Assembly: GCA_938092015.1 (NCBI GenBank)
Contig: CALKOT010000056.1
Span: forward strand, 35,176-99,175
Direction of reading: 5' to 3'
DNA: 64,000 bases
From: an uncultured Paracoccaceae bacterium
Lineage (GTDB): Bacteria > Pseudomonadota > Alphaproteobacteria > Rhodobacterales > Rhodobacteraceae
Shown: piece after piece, positions 14,887-24,502 of the stretch
Position numbering within the stretch: the first letter of the stretch is position 1
How the letters are laid out: each line of letters starts with the position of its first letter
Notes under the pieces: model-generated
What the model was told of the DNA's origin: nothing
Database searches by the model: none
What the model saw: the letters and a program-made list of their open reading frames with translations, nothing else
Position numbers and translations under genes: made by a program

Positions 14887-15960
14887 ATGGCAGGCACAAA
14901 ATCATATCGCATCGCGACCATTCCCGGCGATGGCATCGGGACAGAGGTTATCCCGGCAGGTCAGGCTGTTGTTGATGCGATCAGCGCCCGTCATGGATTT
15001 TCGATGAAGTGGGATGAGTTTGACTGGTCCTGCGAGCGCTATGCCGAAACAGGGCTGATGATGCCTGAAGATGGCGTTGATCAGATCAAGAACCATGACG
15101 CCATCTACCTGGGCGCAGTCGGTTTTCCCGGCGTGCCTGACCACGTATCGCTTTGGGGGCTTCTGATCCCGCTGCGCCGCCAGTTTGACCAGTACGCCAA
15201 CGTTCGTCCGGTGAAATTGCTTAGAGGTGTGACCTCACCTCTTGCAGGCCGTACGGCGGAAGATATCGATTTCATCGTCGTGCGAGAGAATGTCGAAGGT
15301 GAGTATTCTGCGATAGGCGGGCGCAGTTTTGCAGGAACTGATCGGGAAATGGCTTCGCAACAGGCCGTGTTTACCCGTTTCGGCACCGACCGGATCATGG
15401 ATTATGCTTTCAAGATGGCGCAGACGAGACAGCGCAAGCATGTGACATCGGCCACCAAATCGAACGGGATCGTACATACCATGCCGTTCTGGGATGAACG
15501 GTTCGAAGCGGTTGCCGCCAACTATCCTGATGTGGAAACCGCCAAGTTCCACATCGACATTCTCGTCGCGCATTTTGTGCTGCATCCGGACTGGTTTGAT
15601 GTGGTCGTCGGTTCAAACCTTTTTGGCGACATTCTGTCCGACCTTGGCCCGGCGGTAGCAGGCTCCATCGGCATCGCGCCTGCCGCCAACATCAACCCGG
15701 AACGGATCTATCCGTCGATGTTCGAACCGGTTCATGGGTCAGCGCCAGACATCGCGAGTAAAGGGATTGCGAACCCGATCGCGGCGATCTGGACGGCCGC
15801 AATGATGCTGGAACACCTCGGCGAACCAGATGCTGCAGCCGAGATTGTGGAGGCTATCGAGGTATCACTTGAGAATGACGCGACGCGAACCGCAGACCTT
15901 GGCGGGACAGCAGATACGAAACAGTCGGTTGATGCGGTTCTCGCGGCTTTGAAAGCGTAG
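14887..15960 (+). CDS. Tartrate dehydrogenase / D-malate-type hydroxyacid oxidative decarboxylase
   Basis: 357 residues, the normal length of the isopropylmalate/isocitrate dehydrogenase superfamily. IATIPGDGIGTEVIPAG, DFIVVRENVEGEYS, the lysine in VTSATKSNGIVH, and GSNLFGDILSDLGPAVAGSIGIAPAAN with FEPVHGSAPDIAGK-like SAPDIASKG make the family certain. WGLLIPLRRQFDQYANVRPVKLL fits the tartrate/D-malate dehydrogenase branch, which decarboxylates tartrate or D-malate with NAD+ and divalent metal. RBS AAGTAAGG precedes the ATG. It lies in an operon with a class III CoA-transferase, a GST and an enolase-superfamily dehydratase. Confidence 0.9.
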   Translation: MAGTKSYRIATIPGDGIGTEVIPAGQAVVDAISARHGFSMKWDEFDWSCERYAETGLMMPEDGVDQIKNHDAIYLGAVGFPGVPDHVSLWGLLIPLRRQFDQYANVRPVKLLRGVTSPLAGRTAEDIDFIVVRENVEGEYSAIGGRSFAGTDREMASQQAVFTRFGTDRIMDYAFKMAQTRQRKHVTSATKSNGIVHTMPFWDERFEAVAANYPDVETAKFHIDILVAHFVLHPDWFDVVVGSNLFGDILSDLGPAVAGSIGIAPAANINPERIYPSMFEPVHGSAPDIASKGIANPIAAIWTAAMMLEHLGEPDAAAEIVEAIEVSLENDATRTADLGGTADTKQSVDAVLAALKA

Positions 15961-15965
15961 CCGCC

Positions 15966-17060
15966 ATGACCAAAATCATCTCAGCCGAAGTGATCGAACT
16001 GAACATCCCCTTTGACGATCCAGGCAAGGGCGAAGGTCTGTTTGAAGGCGCCTGGACCAGCCATGACTTTGCATTGCTCAGGGTTGAAACCGATGATGGT
16101 CTGATCGGCTGGGGAGAAGGGTTCAGCTATTTCTGCCGGGCGACTGTCGCGACGCTGATGCGCCAGTCCATCATCCCGGCGCTGGTCGGGCGCGACCCGG
16201 CGGATATCGACTTGATATTGGCTGAGCTTCGGCAAAAGCTGCACATCATAGGCCGCTATGGCATCACTATGTTCGCGATCTCCGCCGCCGATCTGGCGCT
16301 GAACGACTTGAACGCCAAGATCGCTGGCGTCTCGCTAGCTGAACATCTTGGCGGGCGAAAGCGTGAGAACGTCCCGGCCTACGCCAGCCTGGTCCGCTAT
16401 GCCGACACAGGGTTGGTGGGGGAGCTGTCCGCCAAAGCCGCCACCGAAGGTTTTGGCATGATCAAGCTGCATGAGATTAAGCTGCCGTACATTGAAGCCG
16501 CCCGCGCCGCCATTGGGCCGGATGTGGCGCTGACTGACGATGTGAACTGCAACTGGACTGAGGTGCAGACGAATGATTGGGCTGGCGCCCTTCGCGACGT
16601 CGACCTTCTGTGGCTGGAAGAGCCGATCTTTCCGCCAGAGGATTTCGCCGCGCTCGCCCGCCTTCGCAAATCCACAGGCCTCGCCATTGCGACTGGAGAA
16701 AATCTCTGCACCGCGCATCAGTTCGGTGAGATGATTGCGCAGGGCGGCGCGGACTATGTCCAGCCCAGCGTCACCAAAATCGGTGGCCTGACCGAGACGA
16801 TGGAGACGCGCAGACTTGCCAACGCCGCAGGCCTGAAGATAGCGCATCACGCGCCCTACTTTGGGCCGGGTGCTTTGGCGACGTTGCAGTGCCTTGGGGC
16901 CGCCGAGGATGAAGAGTATATCGAGTATCTCTACGTAGATCGTGAGGCGAGCCTCTATGGTGATACACTGACTCCAAAGAATGGGCGGATCGACATTCCT
17001 TCAGGGCCGGGGCTTGGGTTTGATCCTGATCCGGACGTCATCGGGAAATTCAGGGTTTAA
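15966..17060 (+). CDS. Enolase-superfamily dehydratase/racemase (mandelate racemase group)
   Basis: 364 residues with an N-terminal capping domain (VIELNIPFDDP, TDDGLIGWGEGFSYF) and a barrel. Metal ligands are visible in order: aspartate in ALTDDVNCNW, glutamate in LWLEEPIFPPE, glutamate in ATGENLCT. The N-terminal base region is MIKLHE and the C-terminal histidine is in KIAHHAPYFGPG. This ligand set is typical of sugar-acid dehydratases and racemases of the mandelate racemase group. Context with tartrate dehydrogenase points to a short hydroxydicarboxylate or aldonate, but the reaction cannot be fixed from sequence. It starts 6 bp after the previous stop and closes the operon. Confidence 0.87.
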   Translation: MTKIISAEVIELNIPFDDPGKGEGLFEGAWTSHDFALLRVETDDGLIGWGEGFSYFCRATVATLMRQSIIPALVGRDPADIDLILAELRQKLHIIGRYGITMFAISAADLALNDLNAKIAGVSLAEHLGGRKRENVPAYASLVRYADTGLVGELSAKAATEGFGMIKLHEIKLPYIEAARAAIGPDVALTDDVNCNWTEVQTNDWAGALRDVDLLWLEEPIFPPEDFAALARLRKSTGLAIATGENLCTAHQFGEMIAQGGADYVQPSVTKIGGLTETMETRRLANAAGLKIAHHAPYFGPGALATLQCLGAAEDEEYIEYLYVDREASLYGDTLTPKNGRIDIPSGPGLGFDPDPDVIGKFRV

Positions 17061-17081
17061 GGCCTTCAAAAGGGCCTTTGA
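17059..17081 (+). terminator. Terminator-like hairpin after enolase-superfamily gene
   Basis: AAGGCC (17059-17064) pairs with GGCCTT (17073-17078) around an 8-base loop, overlapping the stop codon region, followed by TGATC. Short stem and weak U-tract, so only moderately convincing. Confidence 0.4.
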
Positions 17082-17409
17082 TCACGCTTCAATGAAGAGA
17101 AACCAATTTTCTTGCGCGTGCGCAGGAATTGCTAAGCTATTGATAAATAGAAATTCGAATTGCGTATGCCCTAATTTGTTCTCGTTTTGGTATGAACTTT
17201 GATCCGCAGTGAGCGCCAAAAACTACCCTGCAAAACCACATCTACTGGTCAGCATAACTTCCTCGTCAGGGCCGGCGAATGCGATCCCGTCATAACCACA
17301 GATTTGAAAACTGTTCGCGTCCGCTATTGCTGATTTCACGCAGTAGCGCCCTGATGCATCTATAGAATTGTATTGCCGACGAAATGGTGGTGAGAAGCGC
17401 CGTCAGTCT
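17082..17409. other. Intergenic region with no gene recognised
   Basis: About 330 bp between the enolase-superfamily operon and the 3' end of the convergent cyclase gene. AT-rich around 17140-17180. No coding frame with family resemblance and no strong hairpin was seen. Confidence 0.5.
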
Positions 17410-18714
17410 TCATTTTGACAGTAGTCCAAGTACGCTGATCGGCTCAGAAAGGCCTTTCACTGCGATCTCTCCGAGGTCTGTGAACTGATGGAAATTCTGA
17501 TCGCTTACATCAATTGATGAGCTCGATATCACAAGCTGAAGATTTTTGGCCTTCGCATAATCTTCAAGTCGCGATGCAACGTTGACGGTTGTACCTAGCG
17601 CTGTGAATTCAAGCCTTCGGTCGTCACCGAATGCTCCGATCAGCGCCGCGCCGCGGTGAATACCAGCCGCCGCATCAATTGGATGAGAGTTCGCCTCCCT
17701 GCTGCGGTTCCGGTGGTCGAGACCTGTCATCACACTTTGAAACGCGGCGATTGCATCTGGCGCCGATGTCTCAGGCGCGTGCTTTCGGTCGAAGATCAAC
17801 ATGGCGCTGTCGCCAACAAACTTGTCGACAATTCCTCCATGCTTTTCTGCGGCGTCAATCACCAACCCCCGAAACCATGTCAGAACGTCCGCAACTTGAG
17901 ATGCGCCAAGTGTTTCGGTCATTTCTGTAAATCCGCGCAGGTCCATCATAAGGATCGTCACATCGCGCCTTTGCGGTGTGCGCAGGTCGCTGAGTGCGTC
18001 GTCGCTGAGATCAACGCTAAGCTCACCAGGAAGAAAACGCCGAAGATTGTCAGCGTCCTCCACTTCTTTGGCGACCCGAAGGACGAGGCGTCTGGATCGG
18101 TAAACCGCTGTCCCAACAACCAGCGCAAGGGTCGCTAGGATGACAAATCGCATCACGTTTGGAGGTGGGGAATAGAGAATGCGCATCTCTTCTATGACAG
18201 CATTGCTCCAGGGTTCGCCGACCAACGGGGCATAAAAAGTGACTGCGGCGCAAACAGCCAGAAGCAGCAAGGCGGTGAATATGTGGAGTTCAAGCCGATA
18301 TCTCAGGGCCTGAATTGCGAGCACCAGAGTGATGACCAGCAAAAGTGGGCTTGCCAATGCGATCAGTGATGGTGTCGCCGGGTCGTACACATCAATGAAC
18401 AGCTGGGCGCCCAGCAGCCCGACCTCAAGCGCGTTAAAAAGCCAACTTTGCCAGAATTTGAACCGCTTCGGGTCTGAGAAATAGAAATTTGTAACCCCAA
18501 GAACGAAATATGCTGCCGCCCCGAACAAAAGAAAAACCAACTCAAAGCGGCGTGCGGTCAGGCCAGCAGAATCCAGATTCAATAGTAAGCCGGCGACACC
18601 TAAGAACAGAGCGGACGATAGCACCATGCGCAGGATTGCAATCAATCGCTCTGCCTGAACATCAGACTGGCGCAGTAATCGAGAACCTCGACCAATCGCT
18701 AAGTTATCTGTCAT
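17410..18714 (-). CDS. Membrane-bound class III adenylate/guanylate cyclase
   Basis: Starting at ATG 18714 it has about 434 residues. Alternative starts at 18729 and 18756 (GTG) cannot be excluded; none has a strong RBS. About six hydrophobic helices come first (AILRMVLSSALFLGVAGLLL to FVILATLALVVGTAVY), then a basic turn and a C-terminal catalytic domain. Metal aspartates are in LMMDLRGFTEM and FVGDSAMLIFD, with the substrate lysine in DKFVGD and the transition-state asparagine and arginine in TTVNVASRLEDYAK. The domain order is that of single-chain membrane cyclases common in alphaproteobacteria. The nearby genes give no hint of the signal. It converges with the enolase-superfamily operon. 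Confidence 0.9.
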   Translation of the reverse strand: MTDNLAIGRGSRLLRQSDVQAERLIAILRMVLSSALFLGVAGLLLNLDSAGLTARRFELVFLLFGAAAYFVLGVTNFYFSDPKRFKFWQSWLFNALEVGLLGAQLFIDVYDPATPSLIALASPLLLVITLVLAIQALRYRLELHIFTALLLLAVCAAVTFYAPLVGEPWSNAVIEEMRILYSPPPNVMRFVILATLALVVGTAVYRSRRLVLRVAKEVEDADNLRRFLPGELSVDLSDDALSDLRTPQRRDVTILMMDLRGFTEMTETLGASQVADVLTWFRGLVIDAAEKHGGIVDKFVGDSAMLIFDRKHAPETSAPDAIAAFQSVMTGLDHRNRSREANSHPIDAAAGIHRGAALIGAFGDDRRLEFTALGTTVNVASRLEDYAKAKNLQLVISSSSIDVSDQNFHQFTDLGEIAVKGLSEPISVLGLLSK

Positions 18715-18782
18715 TTTCCAACCAGCCATTGGCGCCTGGCGCCTTCTGCGGCCCACCTGCTTCAGATTGCATCGAAACCGGC

Positions 18783-20060
18783 CTAAGCGAACGGCACCAC
18801 ATACGGCCCCTCTGGAATAACTGCGATCTCAGCATCCCGTTGCGTCGCCATCGCATCGGCAATCGCTGTGCGCAGATCCGTCGCCTCGCCTATGCCTGTC
18901 ACCGCATGACCCTCGCCAAGGTTTGGCGCATAAAGCACGATCTGGCCGACGCGCATCGGCTTTAGCTGCATTTCCGTCTGCCATTCATCGACATCCGCCA
19001 GCGCCTTTTCCTGTATCGACGCGAGGAAGTTTTCAGGTCCCATCTCAACCAGCCGTTCCTGCGCCGCTCGGAATTCTTCCGACCCGACGCCTTCTTCGCA
19101 TTCAGAGGCGATGATCAGGGTGCCGCCGTCCTCAAGCACTCCCAAAGGCGTCACCATTCCTTTGACGGTCTGATAGTAGGTCTTGTCGAGGGGATAGCCT
19201 GCCGACGATGTCACCACGGTTTTGAACCGGCGACCAACCTGTACTTCGCAACTGCTCCGCGCATAGTCGACGGCGGCAAGGTGGCTTTGGATGATCTCGC
19301 CAAAGCTTGCGAAGGCCAGATTGCGCTGGTCGTCCAGCACCGTGTTCAGCGCCAGAACGGGGCCATCCAGCATCTCAACAATCTCCAACTGCGTCTCATG
19401 GAGGGGATTGCCGGCGAGGTTACAGGATGTGGCGAGCGGGTTTTCCATGAACCGCGCCGAATGGAACGTGCGGATGGTTTCGTGGTGGGCGACACCGGGC
19501 GAGATGACTTTGCGACCGCCGGAATAGCCAGCCATGAAGTGCGGTTCCACCAGCCCTGTTGCGATCTTCACATCCGCCTCAACGAACAGGCGGTTCAGGC
19601 CGACGGGGCAGTCGTGTTTTTGGGCGTGGCCGATGTGGACAATGCTGTTTTCGTCGCGGGCGTAGTGGTTTTGCATGCTCACGTTTTCCAGCACCCAGGG
19701 GTCGCCCACCAGCTCAGCCAGTTCATCGCCCAGGTTGGGACGGTGGAGGCCGGTTGCGACCAATACCGTGATGCCAGATAGTGGCACGCCTGCGCCCGTA
19801 AGCCGGTCGATCAGCGGGCGCAGGAATAAGTGGTTCGGCACGGGCCGGGTGATGTCGCAAATCAGGATGCAGGCGGTTTTGGCGCCTTTTGCGATCTCAC
19901 CCAGCGGTGCGGCGTTGATCGGATTGTCGATGGCGCGCGCGATTTCTGCATGGGGGTCATCGGGCAGTGTCATTTTCGGTTTACTGATGACCGTGGGTTG
20001 AGCGTCCTCTGGCAGGTCCACGACTAAACCGGTTTTCCCGTATTCCAGTTCGATCTTCAT
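18783..20060 (-). CDS. LarA-family (nickel-pincer) racemase/epimerase homologue
   Basis: 425 residues from ATG 20060, chosen because of a strong RBS (GGAGGG) and family start MKIELEYGKTGL. The LarA fold is shown by DITRPVPNHLFLRPLIDRL, VLVATGLHRPN, HYARDENSIVHIG, TGLVEPHFMAGYSGGRKVISPGVA and NPLHETQLEI. The histidines in TGLHRP and EPHFMAGYSGG and the lysine in GGRKV correspond to positions that hold the nickel-pincer cofactor in lactate racemase. Homologues racemise or epimerise various 2-hydroxy acids. No larB/larC/larE cofactor genes are visible in this window, so they must be elsewhere or the cofactor differs. It diverges from the flavodoxin-fold gene at 20159. Confidence 0.85.
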   Translation of the reverse strand: MKIELEYGKTGLVVDLPEDAQPTVISKPKMTLPDDPHAEIARAIDNPINAAPLGEIAKGAKTACILICDITRPVPNHLFLRPLIDRLTGAGVPLSGITVLVATGLHRPNLGDELAELVGDPWVLENVSMQNHYARDENSIVHIGHAQKHDCPVGLNRLFVEADVKIATGLVEPHFMAGYSGGRKVISPGVAHHETIRTFHSARFMENPLATSCNLAGNPLHETQLEIVEMLDGPVLALNTVLDDQRNLAFASFGEIIQSHLAAVDYARSSCEVQVGRRFKTVVTSSAGYPLDKTYYQTVKGMVTPLGVLEDGGTLIIASECEEGVGSEEFRAAQERLVEMGPENFLASIQEKALADVDEWQTEMQLKPMRVGQIVLYAPNLGEGHAVTGIGEATDLRTAIADAMATQRDAEIAVIPEGPYVVPFA

Positions 20061-20158
20061 AGCACCCTCCGCATGTTCGCTTGCAAAGTGACGGATCACG
20101 GCTGAGTTGCCAAGCGCCGCCTTCGTTTCCATAGTCGTCCCAGCAATCGGAGCCGCAA

Positions 20159-20740
20159 ATGAACGTTCTCACCATCGTCGCCCATCCCGTGCCGACCAGC
20201 TTTAATCACGCCATTCGGCGTGAGGTTGAGGCTGGACTGGCTGAAGCGGGACATGAAGTAAAAGTCGCGGACCTGTATGCCGAGGGGTTCCAGCCCGCGA
20301 TGATAGAGGCGGATTTTGCGCAGTTTACGGGCGACCCTCTGCCCATCGCCATTCAGGCAGAGCAGGCACGGGTTGAATGGTCGGATGCGATGATCTTCAT
20401 CTTTCCCCTCTGGTGGTGGTCGATGCCTGCGATGATGAAGGGCTGGATTGATCGGGTGATGTCTTATGGGTTCGCGTGGAAAGACCCGCGTGATCCTGAT
20501 TCAGCAGGCATGCGCCGCCGCAAGATCATCGTGATGATCACCGCTGGTGATGATGCTGCGGGGTTGGCAAAGCGAGGCTATGACACAGCACTGCATACGC
20601 AGTTGAACGTCGGGACGTGGGATTATTGCGGGTTCAAGGACGTAACGACCCGGATTTTTTATGGCGTGACGCCGGGCGCGTCTGAGGAGTTGCGGGCCGA
20701 GTATCTGGCTGAAGTGAGGGCGCTGGCGGCTGGGATTTGA
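20159..20740 (+). CDS. NAD(P)H oxidoreductase with flavodoxin fold (MdaB/KefF-like)
   Basis: 193 residues. The FMN/FAD-binding start (VLTIVAHPVPTSFNHAI), IFIFPLWWWSMPAMMKGWIDRVMSYGFAW, and an IVMITAGDDA segment identify the NQO1/KefF-like quinone reductase family. Such enzymes reduce quinones by two electrons and protect against oxidative stress. The gene begins 98 bp from the divergent LarA homologue and converges with the nitroreductase gene, whose end is 4 bp away. Confidence 0.9.
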   Translation: MNVLTIVAHPVPTSFNHAIRREVEAGLAEAGHEVKVADLYAEGFQPAMIEADFAQFTGDPLPIAIQAEQARVEWSDAMIFIFPLWWWSMPAMMKGWIDRVMSYGFAWKDPRDPDSAGMRRRKIIVMITAGDDAAGLAKRGYDTALHTQLNVGTWDYCGFKDVTTRIFYGVTPGASEELRAEYLAEVRALAAGI

Positions 20741-20744
20741 GCGC

Positions 20745-21560
20745 TTAGTCGAATTTAAAGCCGATAGCCCGAATGAAGGCGCCGAATGTACTTCGTTCGG
20801 GTTTGGAATACTGCCGCGCCTTGTCTTCTGACCAAGGATAGCTGGTGTCTTCGCCATATTCATCGCTGAATCGTTGCTTTGCATAGGGCTGGGCTGCTTC
20901 TCGTCTCGTGTCGTAATCAGCCAGCGCCTCATCAAACCCATCATCGCTGAACCGGTCGATGTGGACGGTTTGGGACAGAGGTAGGCGAAAGGACACGCTG
21001 GCCGGTTCTTCAGGCCAGCCAACCGCTAGTCCGGCGACCGGGAAGACGTGATCGGGCAGGGCGAGGATGCGGCTGACGTCTTCAGGTTTATTACGGATGG
21101 CGCTGACAGGACAGCAGCCAAGACCCGCTTCCTCTGCCGCCAGAACAAAGGCGGACAGGGCGATCCCGGCGTCTACGGCGGGGTTGAATAATGCATCGAG
21201 GTGGTCGTTGGCGAAATTGCGTCCGCGCAGTTCATGGATGCGACGCTGACGGCGATTGTTGCCGCAAAATACCAGCAGCTCTGGCGCTTTGGCGACCCAA
21301 GTCTGATCGCCAAGGCAGGCGTGGATCGCCGTGCGCTGGTCCGGATCGCGGATGATTATGATGTCGCGCTGTTGCAGATCGCTTTTTGTCGGAGAGCACA
21401 ACGCCAGCGCCGCCAGTGTCTCGATCATCGCGGGATCAACCGGTTTTTCAGAGAACGACCTGACACTGCCGCGACTTGCTAGCCGTCGCCACATCGTCGC
21501 CATGTCCATCGGGCCATCAGGGGCAGCGCCAAATCGCGTTTCGAGGTCAGGTTTCACCAT
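20745..21560 (-). CDS. Nitroreductase-family FMN oxidoreductase
   Basis: 271 residues from ATG 21560, the better-placed start. SRGSVRSFSEKPVDPAMIETLAALALCSPTKSDLQQRD is the FMN-binding N-terminal pattern of the family; VDAGIALSAFVLAAEEAGLGCCPVSAIR and PVAGLAVGWPEE complete it. These proteins reduce nitro groups, flavins or quinones with NAD(P)H. The 60-residue C-terminal extension after the last core strand (DRFSDDGFDEALADYDTRRE and onward) is found in some longer members. No operon partners. Confidence 0.87.
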   Translation of the reverse strand: MVKPDLETRFGAAPDGPMDMATMWRRLASRGSVRSFSEKPVDPAMIETLAALALCSPTKSDLQQRDIIIIRDPDQRTAIHACLGDQTWVAKAPELLVFCGNNRRQRRIHELRGRNFANDHLDALFNPAVDAGIALSAFVLAAEEAGLGCCPVSAIRNKPEDVSRILALPDHVFPVAGLAVGWPEEPASVSFRLPLSQTVHIDRFSDDGFDEALADYDTRREAAQPYAKQRFSDEYGEDTSYPWSEDKARQYSKPERSTFGAFIRAIGFKFD

Positions 21561-21595
21561 CGGTCTCTCTCTGCCCAACGGGCGGGTGGCGCTGG

Positions 21596-23023
21596 CTATA
21601 ACACCGTCCTTCGCCGCATTTTTGCTGGGCTATTGGTTTCCGTCTCTGTGCGAACGACGTTGCCCTCTTTTACGTGCCGCAACAATACGCCGACCATCAG
21701 CCAGGTCAGGGGTGTCAAAGGCGCGTTCGGGATCAGGTCCAGCAGATTGATTGAATGAATCAGACAGATACCTGTGGTTATTGGCGATACTTCCATTGTC
21801 TTCTGTCGGCGGGATTGCAGCCAGAACATGAAAATTGGCGCAATGAAGATGATGTAGGTCGCAATATAACCAATGATGCCATGCGTGCTGAGGGCGATAA
21901 CCCAGTAGCCATCTGACAGAGTGCGGTCATAGCCCCGGCTGTCGTAAATGCGGAACCTGCCCCAGTTTCCCCAACCAAAGAACGGTTTCTCTAACCCGCG
22001 CTCCAGCAATTGGCCTTCATTCGTGAACCGGGCCTCCAGTGATTCTGCTCTGCGATCGCTCACTGACGCCGCAGCGCTGACCAATTGCTCATGCGGCACC
22101 AGATCCAGAGACCGCAGGATCGGATAAGTGGTTGCTAAAATTGTGATCATTACGGCGACAAGCAATTGCGTTCTGGGTTTGAACAGAACGATGGCGCAAA
22201 CGGCGAAAGCGCCAAATAGCAGCGCACCCAGTGACCGGCTGATTACCAGAATGGATGTCATATACGTCGCAGCCAACCCGAACCAACGCGGCTTTATGAT
22301 CGCCAGCTTGTTCAACCCTTCGTTTAAGCGCGTTCTATCATCGCGCCAAATGGCAAGGGTTGCGATGACCACTGTAAGGGTAAAAAAGGCGGCGACCAGT
22401 CCGTTAACCAGAAACCCCCGGGGTCTGAAGCCACTACCACGGCTACTGGAAGAAAAGCCAGATGGATGGAACCCGTAAATCGTTTTGTGAAACTGTGGAC
22501 TAAGCCGTACTTCGATCAGCAAAATCAGGGAATAACACAGACCTGCTATGACGATCATGGTCAGCATCATTCGTTGGTCGCGCACAGAGGTTATCAGCCA
22601 GTAACCAATGAATAATGGAAACAGGCGAAAGGTCTCTCCAGCGCTCATGCTGAGCCCGTCTTAGAGTTGCATGCCAGGTATGGTGCGCGGACCAGCAATG
22701 ATCGGATCTGAATTCGTCATCGCCGTAAACAGGGGCGAAACAGCGTAAACGAAGATCGCGAGCATGTAGAAACCACCGCCGATGGCCAACGGCATCTTGA
22801 CCCGACCGCCAAACAACAATGCGCCAATCAGGGTAAGGGCCACAATGTTATCACGGTCCAGCGCAGGTAGCCCTGCGAGATCAATTCCGACGGAAGATGG
22901 CAGGAACAGAAAACCAACCAGAATCGACAGGATGGCGCCTCGCTTCGGATCTTTCTGACTCGCAAACAGAAGCAGTCCGAAAATCGGCCAGCCCAGGATT
23001 GCGATGGCCGTCAAACTGTTCAA
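21596..23023 (-). pseudogene. O-antigen-ligase-like membrane protein interrupted by in-frame TAA
   Basis: Two ORFs in exactly the same frame. The first (TTG start at 23023 with AAGG upstream) gives four hydrophobic segments and ends PRTIPGMQL, then TAA at 22661-22663. The frame continues DGLSMSAGETFRLFPLFIGYWLI and runs to 21596. The second part has further membrane helices, the Wzy/ligase-like periplasmic region (GRGSGFRPRGFLVNG-type segment, then FFGWGNWGRFRIYDS) and terminal helices. Together they make about 475 residues, the usual length. Related proteins have a tyrosine and D-A/G-L-S at this place, so a TAT/TAC to TAA change is likely. Members polymerise or ligate polysaccharide. No other glycan genes are near. 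Confidence 0.75.
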
Positions 23024-23205
23024 GATCCAATCGCCTTCTCTAAGCGAAACCTGCGCCCTCTTACCTTGCGAACTTCGGCTTGAAAAGCGCTCAGCGGGTA
23101 GCTGGTATGATGTTCGCTACCCGCCTTTTCGTCGCGCTATGCTTGCCTTCAGGTCGTACAGCGCGATATCGAAGGCCAACGCCAGTAATTTAAGGAGACG
23201 CCCTC

Positions 23206-24417
23206 GTGCTGCAACTCAACCCTGTCAGCAAGCCTGACCTCGGGACTTTTGTCTGGGACGATCCCTTTCTGCTGGAAAGCCAGCTGACCGAGGACGAACG
23301 GATGCTGCGCGACGCAGCGCGGGCCTATGCAGAAGAAAAACTGCAGCCGCGTATCATAGATGCGTATCGCGATGCTCTGGTCCAGCCTGAGATTTTCAAA
23401 GAAATGGGTGACATGGGCCTTCTGGGCGTCACCACGCCAGAAGAATATGGCGGGCTGGGCGCCAACTATGTCTCGTACGGCCTGATTGCGCGGGAAATTG
23501 AACGGGTCGACAGTGGCTACCGGTCGATGATGTCGGTGCAGTCATCGCTCGTGATGTATCCGATCTACGCCTACGGATCAGATGAACAACGCAAGAAATA
23601 TTTGCCCAAACTTGCTGCTGGCGATTTTATCGGCTGCTTTGGCCTGACCGAGCCTGATGCAGGTTCCGACCCGGGCGGAATGAAGACAACGGCGACGAAA
23701 GTGCAGGGCGGTTACGTTCTGAACGGCGCCAAGATGTGGATCTCCAACAGCCCGCTGGCGGATGTTTTCGTGATCTGGGCGAAGTCCGATGAGCATGGCG
23801 GCAAGATCCGTGGCTTTGTCCTCGAAAAGGGGATGAAAGGTCTGTCTGCGCCAAAAGTCGGCGGCAAACTTTCGCTTCGCGCCTCTGTCACCGGTGAAAT
23901 TGTAATGGAAGGCGTTGAAGTCGGCGAAGACGCGCTGTTGCCAAATGTCGAAGGCCTGAAAGGCCCGTTCGGATGTCTTAACCGCGCTCGCTATGGTATT
24001 TCGTGGGGCGCACTGGGCGCCGCTGAATTCTGTTGGCATGCCGCGCGCCAGTACGGTCTGGATCGCAAGCAGTTCAACAAGCCGCTGGCACAAACACAGC
24101 TGTTCCAGAAGAAACTGGCGGATATGCAGACAGAGATCACGCTGGGCCTGCAAGCATCGCTGCGCGTTGGTCGCCTGATGGATGAAGCGCAGGCAGCGCC
24201 GGAAATGATCTCAATGGTCAAGCGCAACAACTGCGGCAAGTCACTGGACATCGCCCGGATGGCCCGTGACATGCACGGCGGCAACGGCATTTCCGAAGAC
24301 TTCCAGATCATGCGCCACATGGTGAACCTGGAAACGGTAAACACCTACGAGGGTACGCATGACGTTCATGCGCTTATTCTTGGCAGGGCGCAGACAGGGC
24401 TGCAGGCGTTTTTCTAA
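23206..24417 (+). CDS. gcdH: Glutaryl-CoA dehydrogenase
   Basis: 403 residues with GTG start preceded by TAAGGAGA. The enzyme oxidises and decarboxylates glutaryl-CoA to crotonyl-CoA in lysine and tryptophan breakdown. The start ([32 protein letters not shown]) and the catalytic glutamate in [23 protein letters not shown] are diagnostic of GcdH rather than other acyl-CoA dehydrogenases. FAD contacts are in [14 protein letters not shown] and [17 protein letters not shown]. It is monocistronic, followed by a good terminator hairpin at 24457-24484. No LysR-type regulator is beside it. Confidence 0.96.
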   Translation: MLQLNPVSKPDLGTFVWDDPFLLESQLTEDERMLRDAARAYAEEKLQPRIIDAYRDALVQPEIFKEMGDMGLLGVTTPEEYGGLGANYVSYGLIAREIERVDSGYRSMMSVQSSLVMYPIYAYGSDEQRKKYLPKLAAGDFIGCFGLTEPDAGSDPGGMKTTATKVQGGYVLNGAKMWISNSPLADVFVIWAKSDEHGGKIRGFVLEKGMKGLSAPKVGGKLSLRASVTGEIVMEGVEVGEDALLPNVEGLKGPFGCLNRARYGISWGALGAAEFCWHAARQYGLDRKQFNKPLAQTQLFQKKLADMQTEITLGLQASLRVGRLMDEAQAAPEMISMVKRNNCGKSLDIARMARDMHGGNGISEDFQIMRHMVNLETVNTYEGTHDVHALILGRAQTGLQAFF

Positions 24418-24456
24418 GGCGCTTGCCGCGCAGAATTCAGCTTTGACCCAACAGAT

Positions 24457-24484
24457 GCCGCCCGGATAAGACGGGCGGCGTATT
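24457..24484 (+). terminator. Rho-independent-type terminator after gcdH
   Basis: Perfect 8-bp stem GCCGCCCG (24457-24464) and CGGGCGGC (24472-24479), loop GATAAGA, followed by GTATTT. Confidence 0.65.
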
Positions 24485-24502
24485 TCGTTGAGGTATTTGA
24501 GT

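Noticed and set aside
17331..17344. Fifth TTTCAC palindrome (TTTCACGCAGTA)
   Set aside because: Only the left half matches; symmetry is lost.
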